Assembly (NCBI RefSeq): GCF_007559335.1
Contig: NZ_VMBG01000001.1
Coordinates: forward strand, 1 to 64,000
Length of the DNA stretch: 64,000 nucleotides
Direction: 5' to 3'
From: Rariglobus hedericola
GTDB lineage: Bacteria > Verrucomicrobiota > Verrucomicrobiia > Opitutales > Opitutaceae
Position 1 is the first letter of the stretch; each line of letters starts with the position of its first letter. This document shows positions 1 through 6,252 of this stretch, piece by piece. The notes under the pieces were generated by a model. The model worked only from the letters and a program-made list of their open reading frames with translations. It was not told where the DNA came from and searched no databases. Made by a program: the position numbers and the translations under genes.

Positions 1-125
1 ATATCTCTGGAGCCAGAAACAAAAACCACGGAGCCGAACCAGTCGTTACAGACAATTTCGTGCAGTGTCACAGTCGCGGCGGAGCCGCTTTGTGTGCCAC
101 CGCACGAAATGTCTGATCTAAAGCG
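1..125 (+). other. 3' end of an incomplete cassette
   Basis: The first 131 bases match 1664-1794 with a single difference (T43 versus G1706) and the match ends at the cassette junction. The window therefore opens inside a second copy of the gene-less cassette found at 1519-1788. Only its tail and its attC site are visible. Confidence 0.8.
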
Positions 126-131
126 TTCGGC
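33..131 (+). repeat. attC site 1
   Basis: R'' GCCGAAC at 33-39 and R' GTTCGGC at 125-131. Inner arms CAGAC/GTCTG and ATTTCGTGC/GCACGAAAT are complementary, and the terminal loop holds GCGGC-GGA-GCCGC. Recombination point is after G125. Almost identical to site 5. Confidence 0.93.
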
Positions 132-140
132 AAAATCATT

Positions 141-425
141 ATGAACTTCTATGACTTACCCAAATCGGAAAAACGGATGCTCAAGCAACAGGCATTCAAA
201 AGGAATCCCCGAATAAAGTGGCATTTAGCGTTCATCATAGCTTTTGCCATTTTTACCTCAACCGCGATTACTAGCGCACTATATCCCAGATACGAAGACC
301 GGAACTCAGTTGGGAATATCGCCACGAAAGCGGTTCTTGGATTCGGATTTATGTATTGGGGCTATCTTTCGATTCTTCAGCCTCGAATCATGCAAGAAAT
401 CGAAAAAATACGAAAATCAAAATGA
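141..425 (+). CDS. Cassette-borne small membrane protein
   Basis: 94 aa protein of unknown function. A basic, hydrophilic N-terminus of about 27 residues is followed by a membrane helix (about residues 28-47), a short charged loop, a second helix (about 62-80) and a lysine-rich tail. It begins 9 nt after the recombination site and its TGA stop touches the R'' box of the next attC, the normal layout of an integron cassette gene. There is no room for a cassette-specific Shine-Dalgarno sequence. I do not recognise the family. Confidence 0.75.
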   Translation: MNFYDLPKSEKRMLKQQAFKRNPRIKWHLAFIIAFAIFTSTAITSALYPRYEDRNSVGNIATKAVLGFGFMYWGYLSILQPRIMQEIEKIRKSK

Positions 426-524
426 GCCGAACCAGTCGTTACAGACAGTTTCGTGCAGTGTCACAGTCGCGGCGAAGCCGCTTTGTGTGCCACCGCACAA
501 AATGTCTGATCTAAAGCGTTCGGC
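426..524 (+). repeat. attC site 2
   Basis: R'' GCCGAAC at 426-432, R' GTTCGGC at 518-524. Same loop family as sites 1 and 5, with a few substitutions (GCGGC-GAA-GCCGC loop). Confidence 0.93.
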
Positions 525-546
525 AAAAAACAAAGATTACTACACC

Positions 547-1020
547 ATGCACTTAGCGTTTACCAAATCTAAACCCTCACGGCTTTTCAGCCTATGGAAT
601 CTTACCATATTTACGGCATGCTTCACGGCTAGCACCCTGATTGCGGAAGAAAAACCAATCGAAACCATCACAGCAGATGGATCAAGGCACATCATAATTA
701 AAAGGCCCGAGAAAAAAGAAGCGGAAGAGCAGTTTATTACAGCCAAAGGAGTCCTCAAAACCAGAATCATTCGACACCTGAATGATGCCGGAAATTTCAT
801 ACAGAGCGACTACTACAATGAAGCTGGACGCCTATATGCGTATGAACTTCCAGAATTCAGCAAGGAGGGCCCCGCACGATCCATAAAATGGATGGATAAA
901 AATAAGGCCTTGATTTACACAGTATATCTTTTCCCCAATTTTAAGATTATCGCACCCGACGGAGCGAGTCTTACGCAAGAGCAGGTCGACGCAATTAACA
1001 CGAAACTTAGATCTGAGTAA
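547..1020 (+). CDS. Cassette-borne exported protein
   Basis: 157 aa. The ATG at 547 is the first one after the attC site; the same frame opens upstream inside the previous gene and attC, but that part cannot be coding if the cassette is a unit. Residues about 1-32 look like a signal peptide (basic start, hydrophobic stretch around NLTIFTACFTASTLIA). The mature part is rich in charged residues and contains segments of the form NDAGNFIQSDYYNEAGRLYAYE, loosely like antitoxin or MORN-style strand repeats, but this is not enough for a family. Function unknown. Confidence 0.75.
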   Translation: MHLAFTKSKPSRLFSLWNLTIFTACFTASTLIAEEKPIETITADGSRHIIIKRPEKKEAEEQFITAKGVLKTRIIRHLNDAGNFIQSDYYNEAGRLYAYELPEFSKEGPARSIKWMDKNKALIYTVYLFPNFKIIAPDGASLTQEQVDAINTKLRSE

Positions 1021-1031
1021 AAAACGAATGA

Positions 1032-1129
1032 GCCGAACCATGCGCTACAGACAATGCGATTCGCTGTCACGTCGGCTGCTTCGCACCCGCCGCGCCATCG
1101 AAGCGCATGTCTGACCTAAGACGTTCGGC
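1032..1129 (+). repeat. attC site 3
   Basis: R'' GCCGAAC at 1032-1038, R' GTTCGGC at 1123-1129. The arms are ATGCGATTCGCTG and CATCGAAGCGCAT, largely complementary with single-base bulges. Belongs to the loop family with GCTGCTTCGCACCC. Confidence 0.93.
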
Positions 1130-1132
1130 AAA

Positions 1133-1417
1133 ATGAAAGACCCCGGATTACATTGCCCGGTTTGCGGAAGCGAAAAGCGCGAAAACAAGCGATACCCGCT
1201 CTATGTTTGCGCGACGTGTTCAGCGAATATCGAAGACGAGTCCGGCCGGCAATTGGCTATCACAAATACACATGAAGGAGATGGAATTGTTATTACCTAT
1301 GCGGACACCGGAGAAGAAAGAAAATCGCGCGAATGTATAGTTCAGGGAATTCGTTGCTTCGCACGCCAAGCGCATTTTGGCGGAGTTGTCATTCAAGCCT
1401 TCGATGAAAAGAAATAA
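1133..1417 (+). CDS. Cassette-borne zinc-ribbon protein
   Basis: 94 aa soluble protein. Two knuckles, CPVC at residues 8-11 and CATC at about 26-29, form a likely four-cysteine zinc ribbon; the rest (about 30-94) is a small mixed domain. It is the only clearly cytoplasmic protein in the array. The ATG follows the recombination site by 3 nt. Function unknown; a nucleic-acid or protein-binding role is a guess from the zinc ribbon alone. Confidence 0.75.
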   Translation: MKDPGLHCPVCGSEKRENKRYPLYVCATCSANIEDESGRQLAITNTHEGDGIVITYADTGEERKSRECIVQGIRCFARQAHFGGVVIQAFDEKK

Positions 1418-1426
1418 AACCATACC

Positions 1427-1524
1427 GCCGAACCAAGCGTTACAGACAACGACCCGCGCTGTCACGCCGGCTGCTTCGCACCCGTCGGGCCAGCGCGTGT
1501 CGCGCCTGATCTGAATCGTTCGGC
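1427..1524 (+). repeat. attC site 4
   Basis: R'' GCCGAAC at 1427-1433, R' GTTCGGC at 1518-1524. Arm CGCGCTG pairs with CAGCGCG. Same GCTGCTTCGCACCC loop family as site 3, but the L' side is diverged (GCCTGATCTGAATC). Confidence 0.9.
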
Positions 1525-1788
1525 AATATAAGACCGAGGTTGCGCGGTGAACCATCGGCCCGAAAAAATTAAAACCATGTCGCTGATATACGGAAGCGAC
1601 GGGGCGAAGCTGTAGATACGAAAAAAAACATCAGCTTAAAGAAAATCGAACCCACGCGCATGAATATCTCTGGAGCCAGAAACAAAAACCACGGAGCCGA
1701 ACCAGGCGTTACAGACAATTTCGTGCAGTGTCACAGTCGCGGCGGAGCCGCTTTGTGTGCCACCGCACGAAATGTCTGATCTAAAGCG
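1519..1788 (+). other. Integron cassette without a convincing gene
   Basis: About 270 bp between two attC recombination points. The only plus-strand frames are a 12-codon one at 1576 and a 39-codon one from 1661 that reads through the attC site, and minus-strand frames run into neighbouring cassettes. It could carry a promoter or a small RNA, or be a decayed cassette. A second copy of its end opens the window. Confidence 0.7.
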
Positions 1789-1794
1789 TTCGGC
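1696..1794 (+). repeat. attC site 5
   Basis: R'' GCCGAAC at 1696-1702, R' GTTCGGC at 1788-1794. One base different from site 1. Confidence 0.93.
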
Positions 1795-1800
1795 AAAAAT

Positions 1801-2226
1801 ATGAAACCCTACATCGTCATTATCGCCCTTACGCTGGCGTGCCTGAAATCTTTTGGCGCAGACGCGCCAGCCCAGCAGCCGGACCAAGATCGCTCGATCA
1901 ATGCCCCTATTGGTATATTAGGTTATTATATTGGTAGCCCGCTCACTATCGAAGGAATAAGTCAGAAACCCGGCAGAGGAGATCATGACCGCAAGGGCTT
2001 GTGGGTCGATACGATTGGTGAGCACAAGCTTGATAAGCCAGTGGGCATATTACTTGATAATTGCGTATTACCAAGTAACGAGCGATGCATCCTGAAAGGA
2101 TATGAATCTGTAAGATGGGTTGGGCGTCCTGACGTGGACGGCAAAGTCTCCCAGATGCCATTTCAGCCTCAATTTTACTTTATAGTTACTTCGGTCATTC
2201 AGCCGCAGACCCTAAAAATCAAATGA
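1801..2226 (+). CDS. Cassette-borne exported protein
   Basis: 141 aa. Clear signal peptide (residues about 1-20, MKPYIVIIALTLACLKSFGA, cut after GA). The mature region is proline-rich at first and then carries two cysteines (C in DNC and in RC, about residues 87 and 97) that could form a disulphide. The ATG lies 6 nt from the recombination point and the TGA precedes the R'' box of site 6 by one base. Family not recognised; it probably acts in the periplasm or outside the cell. Confidence 0.75.
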   Translation: MKPYIVIIALTLACLKSFGADAPAQQPDQDRSINAPIGILGYYIGSPLTIEGISQKPGRGDHDRKGLWVDTIGEHKLDKPVGILLDNCVLPSNERCILKGYESVRWVGRPDVDGKVSQMPFQPQFYFIVTSVIQPQTLKIK

Positions 2227-2227
2227 A

Positions 2228-2325
2228 GCCGAACCAGTCGTTACAGACAATGACCACAGCTGTCACGTGTCGTGCTGCGCACGCCCCGCGCCAGCTGCGG
2301 TCATGTCTGATCTAAAGCGTTAGGC
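2228..2325 (+). repeat. attC site 6
   Basis: R'' GCCGAAC at 2228-2234, but R' is GTTAGGC at 2319-2325, so the two boxes mismatch in place. The TTAGGC half belongs to the following cassette, whose own R'' is GCCTAAC. Arms ATGACCACAGCTG and CAGCTGCGGTCAT pair. Confidence 0.93.
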
Positions 2326-2333
2326 AAAACGAA

Positions 2334-2645
2334 ATGTCGCCAGCAGAACAAAAGATTATCGCCTCCGCACGGCGGAAAATTAAACGGCCCCACCTAGGCG
2401 TAGTATTTATAATTCTATGGATGATTGCTTTGCTCGTATTACTACGATTAGGAAATGATGAAAAAAAGAAAATCGACAGACAGCCCCTGGTAGAACAAGG
2501 CCCATGCAAACAGCGAGTTGCATATTACATGATGGCAGCAAGTGGAGTTTTTCTGATAGGCGTCGTTTTTGGTCCGCACCTTTTCGCATCTCCTGCCGAG
2601 AGACTTTTGATTAAGCTATTAGATGAAAAAGAAAACGGAGCCTAA
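2334..2645 (+). CDS. Cassette-borne two-helix membrane protein
   Basis: 103 aa. A basic N-terminus (KIIASARRKIKR) is followed by a membrane helix at about 21-40, a charged loop with one cysteine, a second helix at about 63-84 and an acidic-basic tail. Its TAA stop lies inside the R'' box of site 7. Unknown function. The positive-inside rule suggests both ends are cytoplasmic. Confidence 0.72.
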   Translation: MSPAEQKIIASARRKIKRPHLGVVFIILWMIALLVLLRLGNDEKKKIDRQPLVEQGPCKQRVAYYMMAASGVFLIGVVFGPHLFASPAERLLIKLLDEKENGA

Positions 2646-2738
2646 CAAGTCGTTACAGACAATGCAGTTTGCTGTCACGCCGGCTGCTTCGCACCCCGTC
2701 GCGCCAGCAAACCGCATGTCTGATCTAAAACGTTCGGC
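2640..2738 (+). repeat. attC site 7
   Basis: R'' is GCCTAAC at 2640-2646, R' GTTCGGC at 2732-2738. The R'' is an exact complement of GTTAGGC formed by G plus the first six bases of its own cassette at 2320. Arms GTTTGCTG/CAGCAAAC. Confidence 0.93.
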
Positions 2739-2747
2739 AATAAAATT

Positions 2748-2936
2748 ATGAGCTCTAACCCTTTCTTAATCGGATGGCTCGTTTGTGGTCTTCTTGGGCT
2801 TATCCTAGGAATCGCCAGATTCCCCGATGATATGAAAAAGAAGGATTCGTTTATGGTTCTATTCATGATTATTGCGTCTATCCTCATGGGGCTGCTATCA
2901 CTTTACGCAGCATATACACACAAGCGCGAAGAATGA
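2748..2936 (+). CDS. Cassette-borne very small two-helix membrane protein
   Basis: 62 aa, almost entirely two membrane helices (about residues 6-25 and 35-55) joined by a basic loop with MKKKD, and ending in a charged tail. ATG 9 nt after the recombination point. Size and layout would suit a small regulatory or immunity-type membrane protein, but nothing in the sequence decides this. Confidence 0.7.
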   Translation: MSSNPFLIGWLVCGLLGLILGIARFPDDMKKKDSFMVLFMIIASILMGLLSLYAAYTHKREE

Positions 2937-2943
2937 AAACGGA

Positions 2944-3041
2944 GCCGAACCAGTCACTACAGGCAATGACCTTCGCTGTCACGCCGGCTGCTTCGCACCC
3001 GTCGCGCCAGCGAAGGTCATGTCTGACTTAAAGCGTTCGGC
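2944..3041 (+). repeat. attC site 8
   Basis: R'' GCCGAAC at 2944-2950, R' GTTCGGC at 3035-3041. Arms ATGACCTTCGCTG and CAGCGAAGGTCAT are perfectly complementary over 13 bases. Confidence 0.94.
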
Positions 3042-3044
3042 AAA

Positions 3045-3446
3045 ATGAAAAACCTCTTTCTCATATGTCTTTTAGTCGTAGCGGTCGCTTTATCAGGCTG
3101 TGGCGACCTAAGTCCGAAAGTCATCATTTCGCCTACGCCGCAAGACGTGAAAACCGCCCTTCGTGATACCACGCTAGACTTTCCTGCAAGTGTAAGAATA
3201 TCACGGCTTGAGACTTTCCCGAGCCTAACAGGGAACGAAGTGAAGATAGAAATTTTGGGAGGCGAAAAAGAAAGAGCAGAAATAGCAGCCATTTTTTCCG
3301 AATCAAAAGAGGCTGTATTTCCGATCCAAAAAATTGTGTCATCGAAGCTTAATAAGGATTATCCCTGGCATTTTAAGATTGATTCAGCGGCACAGCCAGA
3401 CGGCCACTATCTCATATCAATTTATGGCGCCCAGTATTATAATTAA
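3045..3446 (+). CDS. Cassette-borne lipoprotein
   Basis: 133 aa. The N-terminus MKNLFLICLLVVAVALSGCG has a textbook lipobox (LSGC, cysteine at residue 19), so the protein should be lipid-anchored. The mature part of about 115 residues has no motif I recognise. Start 3 nt from the recombination point. Unlike most cassette genes here there are six bases between its TAA and the attC. Confidence 0.78.
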   Translation: MKNLFLICLLVVAVALSGCGDLSPKVIISPTPQDVKTALRDTTLDFPASVRISRLETFPSLTGNEVKIEILGGEKERAEIAAIFSESKEAVFPIQKIVSSKLNKDYPWHFKIDSAAQPDGHYLISIYGAQYYN

Positions 3447-3452
3447 AGCGGA

Positions 3453-3541
3453 GTCGAACCAAGCGCCACAGGCAACGATCTGCACTGTGACGGATCGTGC
3501 TCCGAGCCAGCGCAGATCGCGTCTGATCTAAAGCGTTGGGC
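3453..3541 (+). repeat. attC site 9
   Basis: R'' GTCGAAC at 3453-3459 (one change, still a G-T pair with its own cassette start), R' GTTGGGC at 3535-3541. Shorter loop (89 bp in all). The TTGGGC half matches R'' GCCCAAC of the following cassette. Confidence 0.9.
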
Positions 3542-3547
3542 AAATGC

Positions 3548-3907
3548 ATGACGACAAAAGCTAAAATCGGACTTACGGCCATATTCGCATGCATCGCGTG
3601 TGCGATATGCATCGCTCTAGATGCTGCATTTAGGCAGTCGGGAGATTGGTTATTCTCAGTATTTTTATTCCCTGCCTGCTACTTTTTCTTGCTGTGGATC
3701 GTTTTGCTTATCGGCGACATAAAGGATCTATTTTATTTCGCATGGATTTTTCACGCCATCCAGTTCGCCGCTTATGGAGTAATCTACGCACGCTTTTGGA
3801 TACGAAGCGCGCCGAAGAAAGGCGCGTTATTAGTGACCGTCATCCATTTATTGATGATTATTATATACATGGGATCAGCGCTACTTTGGGAGCGCTCACG
3901 AACATGA
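3548..3907 (+). CDS. Cassette-borne polytopic membrane protein
   Basis: 119 aa starting at the ATG 6 nt after the recombination site; an upstream TTG in frame would lie inside the R' box and is rejected. It has about four hydrophobic segments (about 6-27, 34-56, 60-82 and 92-112), making it the most hydrophobic cassette product. The loop before the last helix is basic. No family recognised. Confidence 0.72.
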   Translation: MTTKAKIGLTAIFACIACAICIALDAAFRQSGDWLFSVFLFPACYFFLLWIVLLIGDIKDLFYFAWIFHAIQFAAYGVIYARFWIRSAPKKGALLVTVIHLLMIIIYMGSALLWERSRT

Positions 3908-3917
3908 AAATCACGGA

Positions 3918-4020
3918 GCCCAACCAGTCACTACAGATAACGGACTGCACTGTCACGGAATGTGCTCCGAGCTGCACATTCCACGCCGGCGCGATTCGTG
4001 TCTGACCTCAAATATTCGTC
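3918..4020 (+). repeat. attC site 10, R' diverged
   Basis: R'' GCCCAAC at 3918-3924 exactly matches GTTGGGC at the start of its own cassette (3535-3541). R' is ATTCGTC at 4014-4020, which has lost the G before the crossover point and may be inactive. Confidence 0.85.
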
Positions 4021-4024
4021 AAAA

Positions 4025-4732
4025 ATGAAGACTCGTAATTTGTTGATTATATCAACTGCGTTGATTTTCTGTAGCTATAGCCTTCTACGAAAATCTCCCG
4101 TCGAAGTTGCTGATACCGCTGTAATGTTAAACTACACAGTATACGGAATTAATTCCTATCGTGTGTGCGGAGTTCTTAAAAATACCTCTGATAAGACCCT
4201 AGTTTTTCCGGTTTTGAAAGTCTCTCTTCCTAGTGTAGCCAATAGCCTTATGCATACCGTTACTGGTTGCATAGTGCCTGCCGGGGAGAGCCGATATTTT
4301 TTAACAGGCGGCGAGGGCATAGATTCTTTTGTTCCGCCTATTGAAATCAGTTACCTCTACTCAGACAATCGTATCGAGAAGGCCTATGTTGCTCGCCAGC
4401 TTAAATATCTTCCAAAACTTAGTTGCACCGACGTTTACTTCGACTCTTCGGACACCGGGCGGGGGGGAAGTCTAAGGTATCGATTCGTAAATAATTCAGA
4501 TTTAAGGATCGGAAGTATTCAAGCTACGGCAGTTTTCTTTGATGAGGAGGGGACTCTTATTGCGGCCTGGGCATTTCACTCGACCAAGCTGGATAATCCG
4601 GAGGGAAAGCATTATGTCATGGATATCGAAAATGGGCAGCGCGTGGTGCGAGCCGAAATACAAATAGACACTTTTATAGAAGAGGGCGACATGCCGAATC
4701 AAAGGGTTGCAGTGCCTCCCTCAGTGGAATAA
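4025..4732 (+). CDS. Cassette-borne exported or membrane-anchored protein
   Basis: 235 aa, the largest cassette product. Residues about 5-20 are a hydrophobic export or anchor segment. The extracytoplasmic part has two beta-rich halves; the phrases VLKNTSDKTLVFPVLKVSL and RFVNNSDLRIGSIQATAVFF resemble the FxLYD-type domain that occurs in bacterial surface proteins, so two immunoglobulin-like sandwiches are plausible. The frame is open upstream through the attC, but the ATG 4 nt after it is the cassette start. Confidence 0.72.
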   Translation: MKTRNLLIISTALIFCSYSLLRKSPVEVADTAVMLNYTVYGINSYRVCGVLKNTSDKTLVFPVLKVSLPSVANSLMHTVTGCIVPAGESRYFLTGGEGIDSFVPPIEISYLYSDNRIEKAYVARQLKYLPKLSCTDVYFDSSDTGRGGSLRYRFVNNSDLRIGSIQATAVFFDEEGTLIAAWAFHSTKLDNPEGKHYVMDIENGQRVVRAEIQIDTFIEEGDMPNQRVAVPPSVE

Positions 4733-4744
4733 GAAAACAACAGA

Positions 4745-4804
4745 GCCGAACTGGGCGCTAAGGGCAACGACCATAGCTGGCGCGGCTCACGTTTATCATT
4801 CGGA
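4745..4804 (+). repeat. attC site 11, shortened and decayed
   Basis: R'' GCCGAAC at 4745-4751, R'-like ATTCGGA at 4798-4804, only 60 bp. The L boxes and most of the loop are gone or changed, so recombination here is doubtful. Confidence 0.65.
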
Positions 4805-4815
4805 AAAAATAAATC

Positions 4816-5277
4816 ATGCGCTATCTAGCAGTCTTTTTGTTCAGTTACGTCAGTTTGATGGCCGATAATTCAAAGTTCATTACCGGCCCATCGATACCAG
4901 ACGTTAAGAGTCCGGTCCTATTTATTAAGGCACTGACGGACAAAATTTCGGAAGAACCGGAAAAGCCGGAAAGCTTAATGTATATTAATTATCTGGCGAC
5001 ATACTTGATCTTGCTCGCGGAAAAGAAGGATTTTAATCCAGAGGTGTTTATCACGCTGAATAGAGCTGCGCCCGCCATCGCTAAATTGCGTGTTAGCGCC
5101 CCAATTATTCCGAGCGGAAATGAAGCTTGGAAGGCTAGACTTATTGACGATCCATATGATGCGATGGCACACCGGCCATTTCTGTCTTTTTACTTCTATT
5201 ATTATTTCGAGGAAGCCAAGAAATCAGAAGGAAAGAAGATACCGGATTACACCGGCCCTATTTTCGGAACATTATGA
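4816..5277 (+). CDS. Cassette-borne exported protein
   Basis: 153 aa. Short signal-like N-terminus (MRYLAVFLFSYVSLMA) then a mostly helical, acidic-basic mature chain with a tyrosine-rich stretch FYFYYYFEE near residue 136. No cysteines in the mature part. ATG 11 nt after the decayed attC. Function unknown. Confidence 0.7.
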   Translation: MRYLAVFLFSYVSLMADNSKFITGPSIPDVKSPVLFIKALTDKISEEPEKPESLMYINYLATYLILLAEKKDFNPEVFITLNRAAPAIAKLRVSAPIIPSGNEAWKARLIDDPYDAMAHRPFLSFYFYYYFEEAKKSEGKKIPDYTGPIFGTL

Positions 5278-5284
5278 AAAGGGA

Positions 5285-5382
5285 GCCCAACCAGTCTTTA
5301 CAGACAATGACCGCAGCTGTCACGTGTCGTGCTGCGCACGCCCCGCGCCAGCTGCGGTCATGTCTGATCTAAAGCGTTCGGC
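5285..5382 (+). repeat. attC site 12
   Basis: R'' GCCCAAC at 5285-5291, R' GTTCGGC at 5376-5382. Apart from four positions it is the same as site 6, including the GTGTCGTGCTGCGCACGCC loop. Here the arm GACCGCAGCTG is exactly complementary to CAGCTGCGGTC, whereas site 6 has one mismatch. Confidence 0.92.
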
Positions 5383-5385
5383 AAA

Positions 5386-5652
5386 ATGAAAGCATGGCTC
5401 TCGAGTGTTTGGATCAAAGCGGGAGTTCTCACTATTTTGCTCCCGTCAGTGGGCGTTTGGATCTTTGGGTTGTGGTATCACACTCTTCATTGGGAGAAAG
5501 ACTATGTTCAGCCTCTTTATTGGTCCTTTCCCATGCCGTTCGCATTGGGCCTAATCGGTAGCACACCAATACCCATTCTCTGGACCGCCATCAGACAAAT
5601 ACGGAAACAAAATAAATGCCGAATCGAAACCTCGGCAGATGAATCCCTCTAG
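5386..5652 (+). CDS. Cassette-borne small membrane protein
   Basis: 88 aa with two hydrophobic segments (about residues 10-31 and 48-68) and a lysine/arginine-rich tail, so the C-terminus is likely cytoplasmic. Begins 3 nt after the recombination point. No recognised family. Confidence 0.7.
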   Translation: MKAWLSSVWIKAGVLTILLPSVGVWIFGLWYHTLHWEKDYVQPLYWSFPMPFALGLIGSTPIPILWTAIRQIRKQNKCRIETSADESL

Positions 5653-5667
5653 TGTAAAAACCACTGA

Positions 5668-5722
5668 GTCGACCAGTCGTTACAAGCAACCACAGCTGCC
5701 ATCACTGACTAAGGCGTTCAGT
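5668..5722 (+). repeat. attC site 13, decayed
   Basis: R'' reduced to GTCGAC at 5668-5673 and R' changed to GTTCAGT at 5716-5722. The central loop is missing (55 bp). Fragments CAGTCGTTACA and GACTAAGGCGTTCA show its origin. Confidence 0.7.
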
Positions 5723-5728
5723 AAAAAA

Positions 5729-6097
5729 ATGAAAAATCGTGTTTCTGTCGCCCTTTCTATCGCAGTAATCCTCTTCTGCGTGACCGGCTGTAATAGCCAC
5801 ACTTGGGTTGATGTGTGGCAGCCTATCTCGGTTCCGAAAGGATTGGCATGGCACAACGCCGCATATCAGCAGACTGCTTTCGATATCGATTCGGATGGGC
5901 GTATTGATCGCCTTCGCTTCTGGATTGGAAGTGGCCTCGCGGAAGAGTTGATGGATACCGATCTAGATGGATGGTTCGACAGTCATGTCGTTAGTGCTTA
6001 TGGCAAGGATCGCGAACAGAAGCAGATTCACACCCAAGCCCCAGCAGTCCCTGTAGCAAATGCTGCTGGTGCTTTTGAGCGGCCCAGAGATCAATAA
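5729..6097 (+). CDS. Cassette-borne lipoprotein with two calcium-loop motifs
   Basis: 122 aa. Signal with lipobox VTGC (cysteine at about residue 21). The mature part contains DIDSDGRIDRL (about 51-61) and DTDLDGWFDSH (about 76-86), two DxDxDG loops of the EF-hand/dockerin/thrombospondin-3 kind that normally bind calcium. The spacing of about 25 residues is right for a paired unit. Start chosen at the ATG 6 nt after the attC remnant although the frame opens earlier. Likely an envelope lipoprotein; partner unknown. Confidence 0.75.
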   Translation: MKNRVSVALSIAVILFCVTGCNSHTWVDVWQPISVPKGLAWHNAAYQQTAFDIDSDGRIDRLRFWIGSGLAEELMDTDLDGWFDSHVVSAYGKDREQKQIHTQAPAVPVANAAGAFERPRDQ

Positions 6098-6112
6098 AAT
6101 CCAGACCATAAG

Positions 6113-6169
6113 GCAGAACCATGTGCTGCAAATGGTTGTAGCTTTTGCGTCTGATCTAAAACATTTGGG
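6113..6169 (+). repeat. attC site 14, remnant
   Basis: GCAGAAC at 6113-6119 and ATTTGGG at 6163-6169 flank GTCTGATCTAAAACA, which is the conserved L'-side sequence of the other sites. Clearly related but probably inert. It is the last trace of the array. Confidence 0.6.
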
Positions 6170-6252
6170 GAATGAAACAGAAGTAAACAGGCGCTGGTCG
6201 GATTGGTTGTTCTTCTCCTTTTCTATTTATTTAGCTACCATTGCTTCACTCG

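Noticed and set aside
3646-4005. Second frame in the cassette at 3.5-4.0 kb
   Set aside because: It crosses the attC site and lacks the start position and membrane pattern of the gene at 3548-3907.
1-6169. CRISPR-like reading of the repeated elements at 0-6 kb
   Set aside because: Repeats are about 100 bp with palindromic arms that vary, spacers are genes of different length, and no cas genes are present; attC fits all the features.
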